This document shows positions 56,011 through 64,000 of a stretch of 64,000 bases of DNA, one piece after another. The number at the start of each line of letters is the position of its first letter. Within the stretch, counting starts at the first letter, position 1. The position numbers and the translations under genes are program-made. The stretch comes from Brachypterus glaber (Eukaryota; Arthropoda; Insecta; Coleoptera; Kateretidae), in the NCBI GenBank assembly GCA_958510825.1, contig OY294044.1, positions 103,516,893-103,580,892 of the forward strand. The letters run 5' to 3'. A model generated the notes under the pieces. That model worked only from the letters and a program-made list of their open reading frames with translations, was not told the origin of the DNA and did no database searches.

Positions 56011-59000
56011 TGGGAAATCCCGGCCGACGCTCACTACTTCATAAGGCCATACCTGATAGTAAGATAACTAGTAGCTACGAAGACAATTGGTTCAATTGGA
56101 CAATTTGGCTAGAAAAAGTAAAAGCATTTTATAAAAATCACTTAATTTCCTTAGTAAATTTAAATCCTTTTGAAAATTTACCAAATGATAATAGGCCTTA
56201 TATAAAAGCAAGTATCGCTAATAAGCAAATAGTAGCATTAATAGATACTGGCGCTAACTGTTCAGTTATAGGAAATTTGGGAATTAGTTTGATTAAAAGT
56301 TTAAATTTAGAAATTTGTAATAGTAGTATACCATATGTAACTACGGCTGATAAGGCACATCAAAAAGTTTTAGGTTTTGTGGAGTTACCAATTACAGTCA
56401 ATGATACAGTAAATGTTTTAAAAATTTTAGTAGTACCGACTTTGCAAACAGAATTTATTTTTGGAGTAGATTTTTTGAAACAATTTTCTATATCTCTAAG
56501 TTTCGAAAATAATTCTTGGAAATTTTTGAATAAAGTAGAAATAAATAGTATTAATTCTAGTAATGAATTTGGAATTTTAGAGTTAAGTAGTGATCAGGAA
56601 CATTTAGCTAATAAAGTTAAAGATTTGTTCAAAGAACTAAAAAAAGATAAGTTAGGGTGTACTCATATAATGAAACATGATATTGATACTGGGGATAACA
56701 AACCTTTTAAAATGCGACAATACCAAATGTCTCCGTATATGCAAGAAATTTTAGTTAAAGAATTAAAAGATATGTTAGCACAAGGGGTAGTCTCTCCTTC
56801 GAATAGCGATTATAATAGTCCGGTATTGTTAGTGAAAAAATCTGATGGATCGCATAGGCTTTGTTTCGATGGTAGAAAATTAAATGCTCAAACAAAGAAG
56901 GATTCTTATCCATTACCAAAAATTGATAGAATTTTAAGTATGCTTGGTAAGGCGAGATATATTTCTACAATCGATCTGAAAAAAGCTTTTTGGCAGATTC
57001 CACTGACTGAAAGGTCAAAGGAAAAATGCGCTTTCACTGTACCTGGCTATGGTCTATTTCACTTTAATCGTATGTGTTTTGGGTTGGCTAACGCGGCGCA
57101 AAGGCAACAACGATTGATGGATAAATTGTTTGGTGCTGCCTTTGAACCATATATTTTTGTATATTTAGATGACATAATAATAGTATCATCTAGTTTTGAA
57201 GAGCATATACGTCTGCTAAAAGAGGTTTATCGTATTTTAAAAGAAGCTAATCTTACAATAAATTTTGATAAGTGTAAATTTTTTAGAAAATCATTAAAGT
57301 ATTTGGGTTTTGTTTTGGATAGAGAAGGGTTACGCACAGATATAGAAAAAGTACAGGATATGTTAAATTATAAACGTCCTAGTACAACTACAGAGATTAA
57401 ACGGTTTATAGGGTTATGTTCATGGTACAGACGGTTTGTAAAAAATTTTGCAACGTTAGTAGCACCACTTAATGCTTTGCTGAAAGGTTTAGGAAAGAAA
57501 CAACCAATTAAATGGAATAATGAAGCTGAAGTCGCGTTTGTTAAAATAAAAGAAGCTCTTGTTTCAGCTCCGGTTTTAACCAGTGCTAGGTACGACCTTG
57601 TTTTCACCATACAATGTGACGCTAGTAATGTAGGTTTGGGAGCAGTGTTAACACAGGTTCAGGAGGGAAAGGAAAAGGTTATTGCATACGCCTCAAGAAC
57701 TCTCTCAAGATCAGAAAGAAATTTTAGCACCGGTGAAAAAGAATGTTTAGCTCTTTTATTCGCGATTGATCGTTTCAGGGGATATATTGAAGGAGTTAGG
57801 TTTAATGTTATAACAGACCATTCTAGTTTAAAGTATTTAGCAAATTTTAAAGACCCGACAGGAAGAATTGCTAGATGGGCGGTTAAACTCCAACAGTATG
57901 ACATGAATATTACATATCGTAAGGGTAGTTTACAAGTAGTTCCAGATGCATTAAGTAGGGCTTTTGAAGAAGTTGAACCAGAAAAACCAGTATTTCCGTC
58001 AGTTAATTTAATATCATTTGATTCGGAACAATATGGTAAAGATGAGTACTATGTTTCATTAAGAGAAAAGATATTGAAGAGTCCAAATCAATATAAAGAG
58101 TATAGAATTGTAGAAGATAAAATATATAAATTTGATCGTTCTAATTTAGGTATTAAAACGAATATTAAAGAGTGGAAGTTGTTGGTTCCGAGACTCTGTA
58201 GGGTGCTTGTTATGAAAGAATGTCATGATGATCCTTTAGCAGCTCACATGGGTTTTTATAAAACTTTTAATAGGGTATCACAAGAATATTTTTGGCCACG
58301 TATGAGATCAGATATTTTGAAATATGTTAAGTGTTGTAAAATTTGCGCTGAACAAAAGGTTCCGAATTATGCACGTCATGGGTTGATGGGTAAAGAAAAG
58401 AATATTAGTTTCCCTTGGCAGTGTATTTCAACAGATTTTATAGGTCCATTACCTAGATCGAATGGAGGGTTTTGTTATTTATTAGTAGTATCTGATTGGT
58501 TCACAAAATATACACTTTTACAACCTTTGAAAACAGCTACTGCTCAAGGTGTAATAAAATTTATAGAAAATCAGGTGTTCTTAATATATGGCGTACCGCA
58601 GTACATTATTGTCGATAATGGTACTCAGTTTGCTGGGAAAGCTTTCAAAAAGCTTGCGGACGACTATCAAGTTCAAAAAATCTGGTACAATGCCAAATTT
58701 CATTCACAAGTAAATCCTACAGAAAGACAGAATCGAACGGTAGAAACGGCGATAAGGTCTTATATAAAAGAAAATCACCGGGAATGGGATAAAAATATAG
58801 GTAAAATAGGTCTTGCGCTTCGTACCGCAGTTAATGAGGTCCACGGACATTCGCCGGCGTTTCTCAATTTTGGAAGAATCGTACCTTTAACAGGGGCTTA
58901 CTATGGCAAAGTTTCGTCCACTCAAGACGTTGAGTTGGAACCGGATTCTCGGGAAATGTATTTTAAGGATTTAGTTGGGTTAAAAGACATTTTTGCGGAT

Positions 59001-59297
59001 GTAAAAACTAAATTGCATGAAGCATACGAGCGAAATAGAAGAGCCTATAACCTTAGAAAGCGTGACGTAACGTTCACGATAGGTGAGAAGGTATGGAAAA
59101 GAAATAAAGTTCTTTCCAGCGCAGTAAATTATTTTGCGTCAAAATTAGCGCCTAAGTACGTGTTATGTAAGATAATAGGTAAAAAGTCAAATTTGGTTTA
59201 TGGGTTACAGGATAAAAACGGTCAATCCATTGGAGACTGGCACGTTAAAGATCTTAAGAAATATTTGGGTTCGAATAGTGATGTATCCGTCGGATAA
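55986..59297 (+). CDS. Gypsy Pol polyprotein
   Basis: This frame opens after TAA at 55983-55985 and runs 1103 codons, in the -1 frame of gag. It has no ATG of its own at the start, so it is made by frameshifting. Protease has LIDTGANCSVIG (about 86). RT has CFDGRKLNAQTKKDSYPLPK and YLDDIIIV (catalytic YLDD, about 392). RNase H has QCDASNVGLGAVL (about 543). Integrase has a zinc-binding HHCC region (AAHMGFYKTFNRVSQEYFWP...CCKICAEQK). Its catalytic D816 (STDFIG), D876 (VDNGTQF) and E912 (NPTERQNR) have 35 residues between the last two, as in DD35E integrases. It ends with a GPY/F-like module (APKYVLCKIIGKKSNLVYGL). All active-site residues are present. Confidence 0.95.
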   Translation: MSKKCRAVVGNPGRRSLLHKAIPDSKITSSYEDNWFNWTIWLEKVKAFYKNHLISLVNLNPFENLPNDNRPYIKASIANKQIVALIDTGANCSVIGNLGISLIKSLNLEICNSSIPYVTTADKAHQKVLGFVELPITVNDTVNVLKILVVPTLQTEFIFGVDFLKQFSISLSFENNSWKFLNKVEINSINSSNEFGILELSSDQEHLANKVKDLFKELKKDKLGCTHIMKHDIDTGDNKPFKMRQYQMSPYMQEILVKELKDMLAQGVVSPSNSDYNSPVLLVKKSDGSHRLCFDGRKLNAQTKKDSYPLPKIDRILSMLGKARYISTIDLKKAFWQIPLTERSKEKCAFTVPGYGLFHFNRMCFGLANAAQRQQRLMDKLFGAAFEPYIFVYLDDIIIVSSSFEEHIRLLKEVYRILKEANLTINFDKCKFFRKSLKYLGFVLDREGLRTDIEKVQDMLNYKRPSTTTEIKRFIGLCSWYRRFVKNFATLVAPLNALLKGLGKKQPIKWNNEAEVAFVKIKEALVSAPVLTSARYDLVFTIQCDASNVGLGAVLTQVQEGKEKVIAYASRTLSRSERNFSTGEKECLALLFAIDRFRGYIEGVRFNVITDHSSLKYLANFKDPTGRIARWAVKLQQYDMNITYRKGSLQVVPDALSRAFEEVEPEKPVFPSVNLISFDSEQYGKDEYYVSLREKILKSPNQYKEYRIVEDKIYKFDRSNLGIKTNIKEWKLLVPRLCRVLVMKECHDDPLAAHMGFYKTFNRVSQEYFWPRMRSDILKYVKCCKICAEQKVPNYARHGLMGKEKNISFPWQCISTDFIGPLPRSNGGFCYLLVVSDWFTKYTLLQPLKTATAQGVIKFIENQVFLIYGVPQYIIVDNGTQFAGKAFKKLADDYQVQKIWYNAKFHSQVNPTERQNRTVETAIRSYIKENHREWDKNIGKIGLALRTAVNEVHGHSPAFLNFGRIVPLTGAYYGKVSSTQDVELEPDSREMYFKDLVGLKDIFADVKTKLHEAYERNRRAYNLRKRDVTFTIGEKVWKRNKVLSSAVNYFASKLAPKYVLCKIIGKKSNLVYGLQDKNGQSIGDWHVKDLKKYLGSNSDVSVG
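55992..56038 (+). promoter_or_regulatory. -1 ribosomal frameshift signal between gag and pol
   Basis: In the gag frame the heptamer A AAA AAT (55992-55998) fits the X XXY YYZ slippery rule. After a 7-base spacer a stem follows: AGTAGTG (56006-56012) pairs with CACTACT (56032-56038). Inside the loop GGGAAATCCC and CGGCCG can pair further. The two frames overlap only at 55986-56010, so any shift must occur here. Confidence 0.88.
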
Positions 59298-60122
59298 CTG
59301 CATGCATGAGTTTTTAAATTTCAGAAAGAAAAATAAAACCGTTAATTGTAAATATTAGCTAAGAGTGAGTAAAAGTCAAGTGTAAATAGTTAAATTTTAT
59401 TTTAAATAAAATAAAGTCAAATATTGTAAAAAAAAAAAAAAATATTTTCTTTGATGCTCGAGGGATCAGGTCTAGAACTGATTGCTGCGACATTTTAGTA
59501 GATGGGTGTAGAGTGAGTGTTCTTCAGTTTTGATTGAGATCTTGATTAGAATACCTGAAAAATTAAAAGGTTAATAACGGTCAAAACTATGGACTAAAAA
59601 GTTTTTGGACTTAGTGTCAATAATAAGGATTATTGATATTAAAAAGTCATTGTTGTTGAATTTTAGTTAATAAGAATTTTCCCGATTATGTAACTTCCCG
59701 ATTGTGTAACTATAACTCGATTTTGTCAATTCATGGATTTGTCCCTAGTAAATAGGCGTGTGGTACGCGTAGATATCAGGCTTAACTAAAAATTCAATAA
59801 AAATGCATTCAATAACAAGTTCAATAAACATTGATTCAATAGTGATTCATAAAAATTGGATAGAAATGCAATGAAAAATAAATAAATATTTTTATTTTTG
59901 TATATATTCGGAAAGGGGAATAAAGCTACAATAAATAATAAGTAAATTTAATAGTTTTTGGTTACAGAATCAGAATATGCTAGTAGCATAAGTTAGGAGT
60001 AAATTTTTTTGGTTACGGGGTTATTCTTTGTGATATTGTAATGTTCTATTTAGAGTTAACTATTGGAGTTTATACTCTGGGTTAAAAAAATATTTTTGGG
60101 AATAAATATTTTTTATTTATTC
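59298..60122 (+). other. Gypsy 3' non-coding region, no env
   Basis: About 830 bases between pol and the purine tract. It carries AATAAAATAAAG and a run of about 15 A at 59428-59442, and short repeats CCCGATTATGTAACTT / CCCGATTGTGTAACTA at 59690-59710. No envelope-like frame exists in any phase. Confidence 0.8.
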
Positions 60123-60134
60123 GGAGGAGGGCTG
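60123..60134 (+). promoter_or_regulatory. Gypsy polypurine tract
   Basis: GGAGGAGGGCTG directly precedes the 3' LTR, a typical plus-strand primer. Confidence 0.8.
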
Positions 60135-62438
60135 TGTAGCAGTTATGACTGCCACTGTTTTTAAAGATTACCTGATCTGTGTCACGTAATCATACGATGT
60201 TACCATTTTTTCAGAAGTTAGTATTTCTTTCTATTTGCACATATAAGATTGAGTACAGACTTATTGTATGGTCTTGTGGAAGTCTTGCGATGGTCCTTGA
60301 TTCCATTTGCTGGGTCATTTTTCTTTTATTACAGAATTTGTCTTATTTTTGGTGTTTACTTTTGATAGCCTAAAATATAATAACAAACGTCTAGTAATCT
60401 ACTACATTCAGTACTTGAGTTAGCTACTGATGTTTTTCAGCTAGTCTTACCTTTTTAATCACAGCTAAAGCTTCTGGAAGTCGGATAAAATCATTATCAA
60501 AGATTGTTTACCTAATTTTGAGGTTAGTTTTACTTCTACCCGCAGTCAGGTATACAGTATGCATTGCATGGTCAGCTGATGACTTCAAGTTGGTTTATTT
60601 TCGTCGTATCATTTCTTAAACCATATGAAACGATTGTTAGATGTATGGCTAGGCATTTTAAACTTATTTAGAGTATTCTTTTTCTTTATTTTCAAGTATT
60701 TTTGGGATTATGAATAGATGTTTTTTGTGTTGCCTACCCTCAAAATCGATTTGTTGTTCGTAGTTCCAAGTTTCGCCACGGGGGGAGTTTTGTACCTTGC
60801 CGGAGTTGAAGGGAGTGGCGTTCTTTTTCAAAACGACAAGCAATGGCGTTCAGGTCGTAAAATCAGAATCTGATTTTTGTGAAACCATCCGTGGTTTATG
60901 TTTGTGTAAAAATGTTGCAATAAGTTTGTAATGAAGTGTAGTATAATCCTACGTAATTAGTTCAAGCAGTTTTAATGGAAATTCCACAATATTCATCTTT
61001 CAAAGTAAGTCGCTTTTTGGTTACCTAAGTTACAAGTGTTTAACACGTTGTTTTCTTTATTTTCATTAGAGGCGTACAGATGAAGGCTTCAGGCTGCAGA
61101 GTATTCTAGTATTCAGCACTTACTGCTCCAATTAATTCAGTTTTGGACTGGGTAAGTTTATTTTAAATCTAATTACGGATTTCGATTTTTCATATCGATG
61201 GCTGAGTTCTAAAGTCGCTGTTCTTTCTTTCTAGATTGTTGGTGAAGCTTTTCCATTTCTGTTCTAACGTTCTTCGAATGTTTTGACGATACCTCTATCC
61301 CAAATTTTATGAATATTGTTGGTGAAGCTTTTATATTTTACAACGTTACCGTTATCTCAAATTTTATGAGTATCGATGGCGAAGCTTTCCATTTCAACTT
61401 TAACTTCAATTTTCATTGAGGTGTTCTTCAATTTTCCACATTAGTTTTCAAGAGTTTTCAAGATTTTTCAAGATGTTCAGTAAATTGCAGTACCGTTTTT
61501 AAGCCAAGAGGTTTACAAACGTTTCAATGGATCCTCAAGCGTTTGAGTTTCAAACGTGTTCAAATTTGTAAGGAGTTCTCAAGGCAAGGACAAGGAAATG
61601 TTCTGCACAGTGACGTACATCATCAGGGAGTGGGACAACGTATTTGGTCGTTCCAGGGACAACTTTAATTAACAGGTTTTTATAGTTTTAGTGTAAATAA
61701 TGAAAAAGCGGTTTACTATATTTATTTTTGGTAAAATATCCAAGTTCTCAAATTTTAATATTTATTAAGGTGCTCTATTTTATTATGAATATTCTAGGTT
61801 GGTTTGTAAACAAAGTTGCAACTTTGGGCCATACGCCTAGATTACTATTTTTCACTTATTAACACATACCTTATATTACTGTTTTTATTTAGGTTATTCA
61901 CCATAATAATTTTGGTATACATATTTTAACATTTTTGCAATAGGGTAGTTCACCACATTTTTTTTTATATTTCGCAATGGGGTCTTTTCACCATACTTTT
62001 GGTAATTTATAATTTTATTTTAATTAATATGATTAATTAAAGTTGTCTACTTGTCATTTTAAATAAACATTGTAACAGCACATATTTGAGTTTTTGTTTA
62101 AATTATAATCAACACAAGATATACAAATCTATTCAAATCATAGTTATTTTTCAGGTTTATACATGCTGTAAAAGATAATTAATATTCTAGTACATTATTT
62201 TTTATGTGTTTGAATCTTAACACATAAACTGCCAAGCACATGTATGTTTACAAGATTCTGGCGCCCAAGGTGTTAAACTAAGCTTATTATCATAATTTTT
62301 AATCCATGAACCCCTGTGCCCGTACTGATGCCAGTTAGCCGATCGCAACCGTACATTTTCTTTTCTATAATAAGTAACCAGGGCAGCGCCTGATAATTTT
62401 TTAGTTTTTACTTATTCTAGACAGGAAAACGCGGTACA
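60135..62438 (+). repeat. Gypsy 3' LTR (2304 bp)
   Basis: Same length and, by eye, same sequence as 51290-53593. Confidence 0.95.
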
Positions 62439-62607
62439 GCTTTCCGTCATGTTAACCAAATGTCGGTAACTTCAAACAAATGCCTGTCATCATTTTTATC
62501 TTGTTTAGTACAAGACTAAAAAGTGACCCATCAATAAAATATGTAACCAAGTCAAAATTGTTTTTCTAGAAAATATTTATCACAGTCAATAGCAGGCGCA
62601 TGAAAAT

Positions 62608-63120
62608 CACGAGAGTGTTAGATTTCTTGGTATCACGTTAAATTCTGAACTTACCTGGGAGCCCTACATTATTTTTATATCAAATAAAATCTCCAAAAAC
62701 ATATTTGTATTGCGTAATTTGGTCAATTTCGTACCAAAAAATGTAGCACTTACAGCTTATCATTCCCTGGTTATGTCATATATGCTATACTCACTTTTAA
62801 GCTGGGGGCACTCTTGCCATTCAAACCGAATTTTTGGATTGCAACGTAAAGCCATTCGTATAATATGTAGCATGAACTATAGGGATGACGTAAGACATTG
62901 TTTTGTGGATTTGAATTTGTTAACTTTTCCAAGTATGTATATTTTTTATTGTTTAATTTTTGCAAAAGAAAATACCAATGTGTATACTACCAGATCAAAC
63001 ATTCATAATCATAATATTAGAACTCAAAATAATTTAAACAAGATTTCTTAGACTAAACTCCAGCAGATTCGGTCAAAATTATTTTATTCCCCTATTTTAC
63101 AATAAACTACCTGAACATAT
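62608..63120 (+). pseudogene. Non-LTR RT C-terminal remnant
   Basis: Open to 63051 with RFLGITLNSELTWEPYI, then LVMSYMLYSLLSWGHSCHSN, GLQRKAIRIICSMNYRDDVR and LNLLTFPSMYIFYCLIFAKE. After a one-base frame change it continues RLNSSRFGQNYFIPLFYNKL and PEHI. It is clearly related to the RT at 29854-31185 (YHSLLMS, WGHS, LQRRAVRII, YREDVR). The palm domain is absent. It is cut at 63120 by the tail of the converging element. Confidence 0.85.
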
Positions 63121-63145
63121 TTTTATTTATTTATTTTATTTATTC
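63121..63145 (-). repeat. (AAATA)n tail of right-edge non-LTR element
   Basis: TTTTATTTATTTATTTTATT on plus is the 3' A-rich repeat of the minus-strand element that starts beyond the window. It inserted into or against the RT remnant at 63120. Confidence 0.75.
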
Positions 63146-63250
63146 CAGCATGATAATGCTATCTAATATACATATTATGTACAAAGAAAAAAAATAACAT
63201 TAATATTAACCATTAAAAACAGCATTTACAAAACAAAAAAAAAACAAAAA

Positions 63251-64000
63251 TTATTGTGTAAATAAAAGAAGGCGCCACGTAGAAATTAACGTAGAGTTAA
63301 AGGCCAGGTCAGAGTCAAATAAGGACTGGAGGAAAGAGTTTTGAGTACAGGAAAGGCGTTTCACAAAATTAGCAACTTTTTTGCGTCGTAAAGCATCAAG
63401 CGTGTCAATTCCGGAATTCGCGAACATTTCTGAAGCACTATTGTAGCGGGAAAGTCTGTGTAGTATACGGAAGGAATCGTTATAACATATCCGAAGCGTG
63501 CGCCATGAAGCAGCAGTGTGGTTAAACCATAGTTCACCAGCGTAGAGGTTATAGCAGAATGTTTTAAAAAGAAGATTTTTGACTTCGGGGGAGCACTTAT
63601 AAAACCTTCTGGCAATCATGTTTGCGCGGGCACATAAGCTTTTGTAGTGTCGTTGAATATCAGAATTATCACAGAGCTTGTCATTTATAACATGACCAAG
63701 ATATTTTATCTCAGAGACGCGATCAACTAAACTATTATCGAGATACACAGGAGGAACACTAAGGTCTTTATATGAAGGGGGTTTAAATACCATCATTTTG
63801 CTTTTGTCGCCGTTGTATTTGAGAAAGAAAGCCCTAGCGAACTCTTCGCATTTTTTCACCAACATGCGAATACCCTGAAGTGAAGGACTAAGAAGGACCA
63901 TGTCATCGGCGTAGCTAATGCAGTTAATCTTGACGCCTCCACAATAACAGCCTGCAGGAACTTTGGCAAGGATTGAGTGCAGTTCATCAATATAAGAATT
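63251..64000 (-). CDS. Non-LTR reverse transcriptase, C-terminal part, runs off window
   Basis: The frame is open from the window edge to the stop at 63251, about 249 codons. It enters at the catalytic motif: NCISYADDMVLLSPSLQGIR (YADD, about 33 codons from the edge). Then come ARAFFLKYNGDKSKMMVFKP, a thumb RVSEIKYLGHVINDKLCDNS, NMIARRFYKCSPEVKNLLFK and YAGELWFNHTAASWRTLRIC. The end is VANFVKRLSCTQNSFLQSLF. The YADD...GIR and YLGH features differ from the other RTs in this window, so it is a separate family whose clade I cannot name. No stop interrupts it; it may be a fairly young copy. Confidence 0.85.
   Translation of the reverse strand, partial: NSYIDELHSILAKVPAGCYCGGVKINCISYADDMVLLSPSLQGIRMLVKKCEEFARAFFLKYNGDKSKMMVFKPPSYKDLSVPPVYLDNSLVDRVSEIKYLGHVINDKLCDNSDIQRHYKSLCARANMIARRFYKCSPEVKNLLFKTFCYNLYAGELWFNHTAASWRTLRICYNDSFRILHRLSRYNSASEMFANSGIDTLDALRRKKVANFVKRLSCTQNSFLQSLFDSDLAFNSTLISTWRLLLFTQ

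Larger units (their letters stand above)
51290..62438 (+). mobile_element. Complete Ty3/gypsy LTR retrotransposon with 2.3-kb LTRs
   Basis: It is 11149 bp. Direct repeats 51290-53593 and 60135-62438 are each 2304 bp and look identical by eye. GCTT flanks both sides (51286-51289 and 62439-62442). Internal order: PBS, leader with repeats, gag, pol in the -1 frame, about 840 bases of non-coding DNA, purine tract. There is no envelope frame. Equal, apparently unmutated LTRs and intact frames indicate a very recent insertion. Confidence 0.96.

Noticed and set aside
59298..60134. Possible envelope gene of the gypsy element
   Set aside because: No frame of useful length in this interval; only a poly-A run and short repeats.

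Overview
The window is AT-rich eukaryotic DNA made almost entirely of transposable elements, and no convincing host gene was found. The element mix points to an insect genome: Jockey/CR1-like non-LTR fragments with microsatellite 3' tails, a BEL/Pao and a long-LTR Ty3/gypsy element, TA-flanked Tc1/mariner-type MITEs, piggyBac and hAT derivatives, and foldbacks. Beetle or hemipteran would fit, but the sequence does not settle the order. A run of exactly 200 N at 10768-10967 marks an assembly gap.

Two LTR retrotransposons look complete and recent. A BEL/Pao element (33475-40231, minus strand) has 245-bp LTRs that look identical, a 5-bp target duplication ATATG and one intact 1735-residue Gag-Pol frame. 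It sits inside an older non-LTR reverse transcriptase remnant (32819-33474 continuing at 40232-40627). A Ty3/gypsy element (51290-62438, plus strand) has unusually long 2304-bp LTRs, a 4-bp duplication GCTT, and separate gag and pol frames. These overlap by 25 nt and carry a textbook -1 frameshift signal. Both elements have repeat arrays in their untranslated leaders. The BEL array is eight hairpins whose stems covary around a conserved loop.

Layout: 0.6-1.5 kb, MITE (copy A1). 4.1-6.3 kb, tandem duplication with an unassigned pseudogene. 6.4-7.4 kb, piggyBac derivative at TTAA. 7.5-8.4 kb, frameshifted RT. 9.0-10.8 kb, inverted repeat running into the gap. 11-17 kb, RT 3' end, dispersed repeats, a MITE, a pseudo-tRNA inside a perfect inverted repeat, and a 2.3-kb foldback holding MITE copy A2. 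18.3-24.1 kb, six inverted-repeat elements nearly back to back, including a GC-rich palindrome. 24.2-25.6 kb, three joined RT pieces. 29.5-31.2 kb, an RT ORF of 443 codons on minus. 42-49 kb, nested TA-flanked MITEs, a non-LTR 3' end with a long (ATT)n tail, and an hAT derivative with a BED-like zinc-finger remnant. 50.4-51.1 kb, a foldback. 62.6-64 kb, two converging RT fragments, one running off the window.

The only frames likely to make protein belong to the two LTR elements. The 443-codon RT and the RT at the right edge are open but incomplete; every other coding trace is broken. All coordinates come from reading by eye; element boundaries without a stated target duplication are approximate to about 10 bases.
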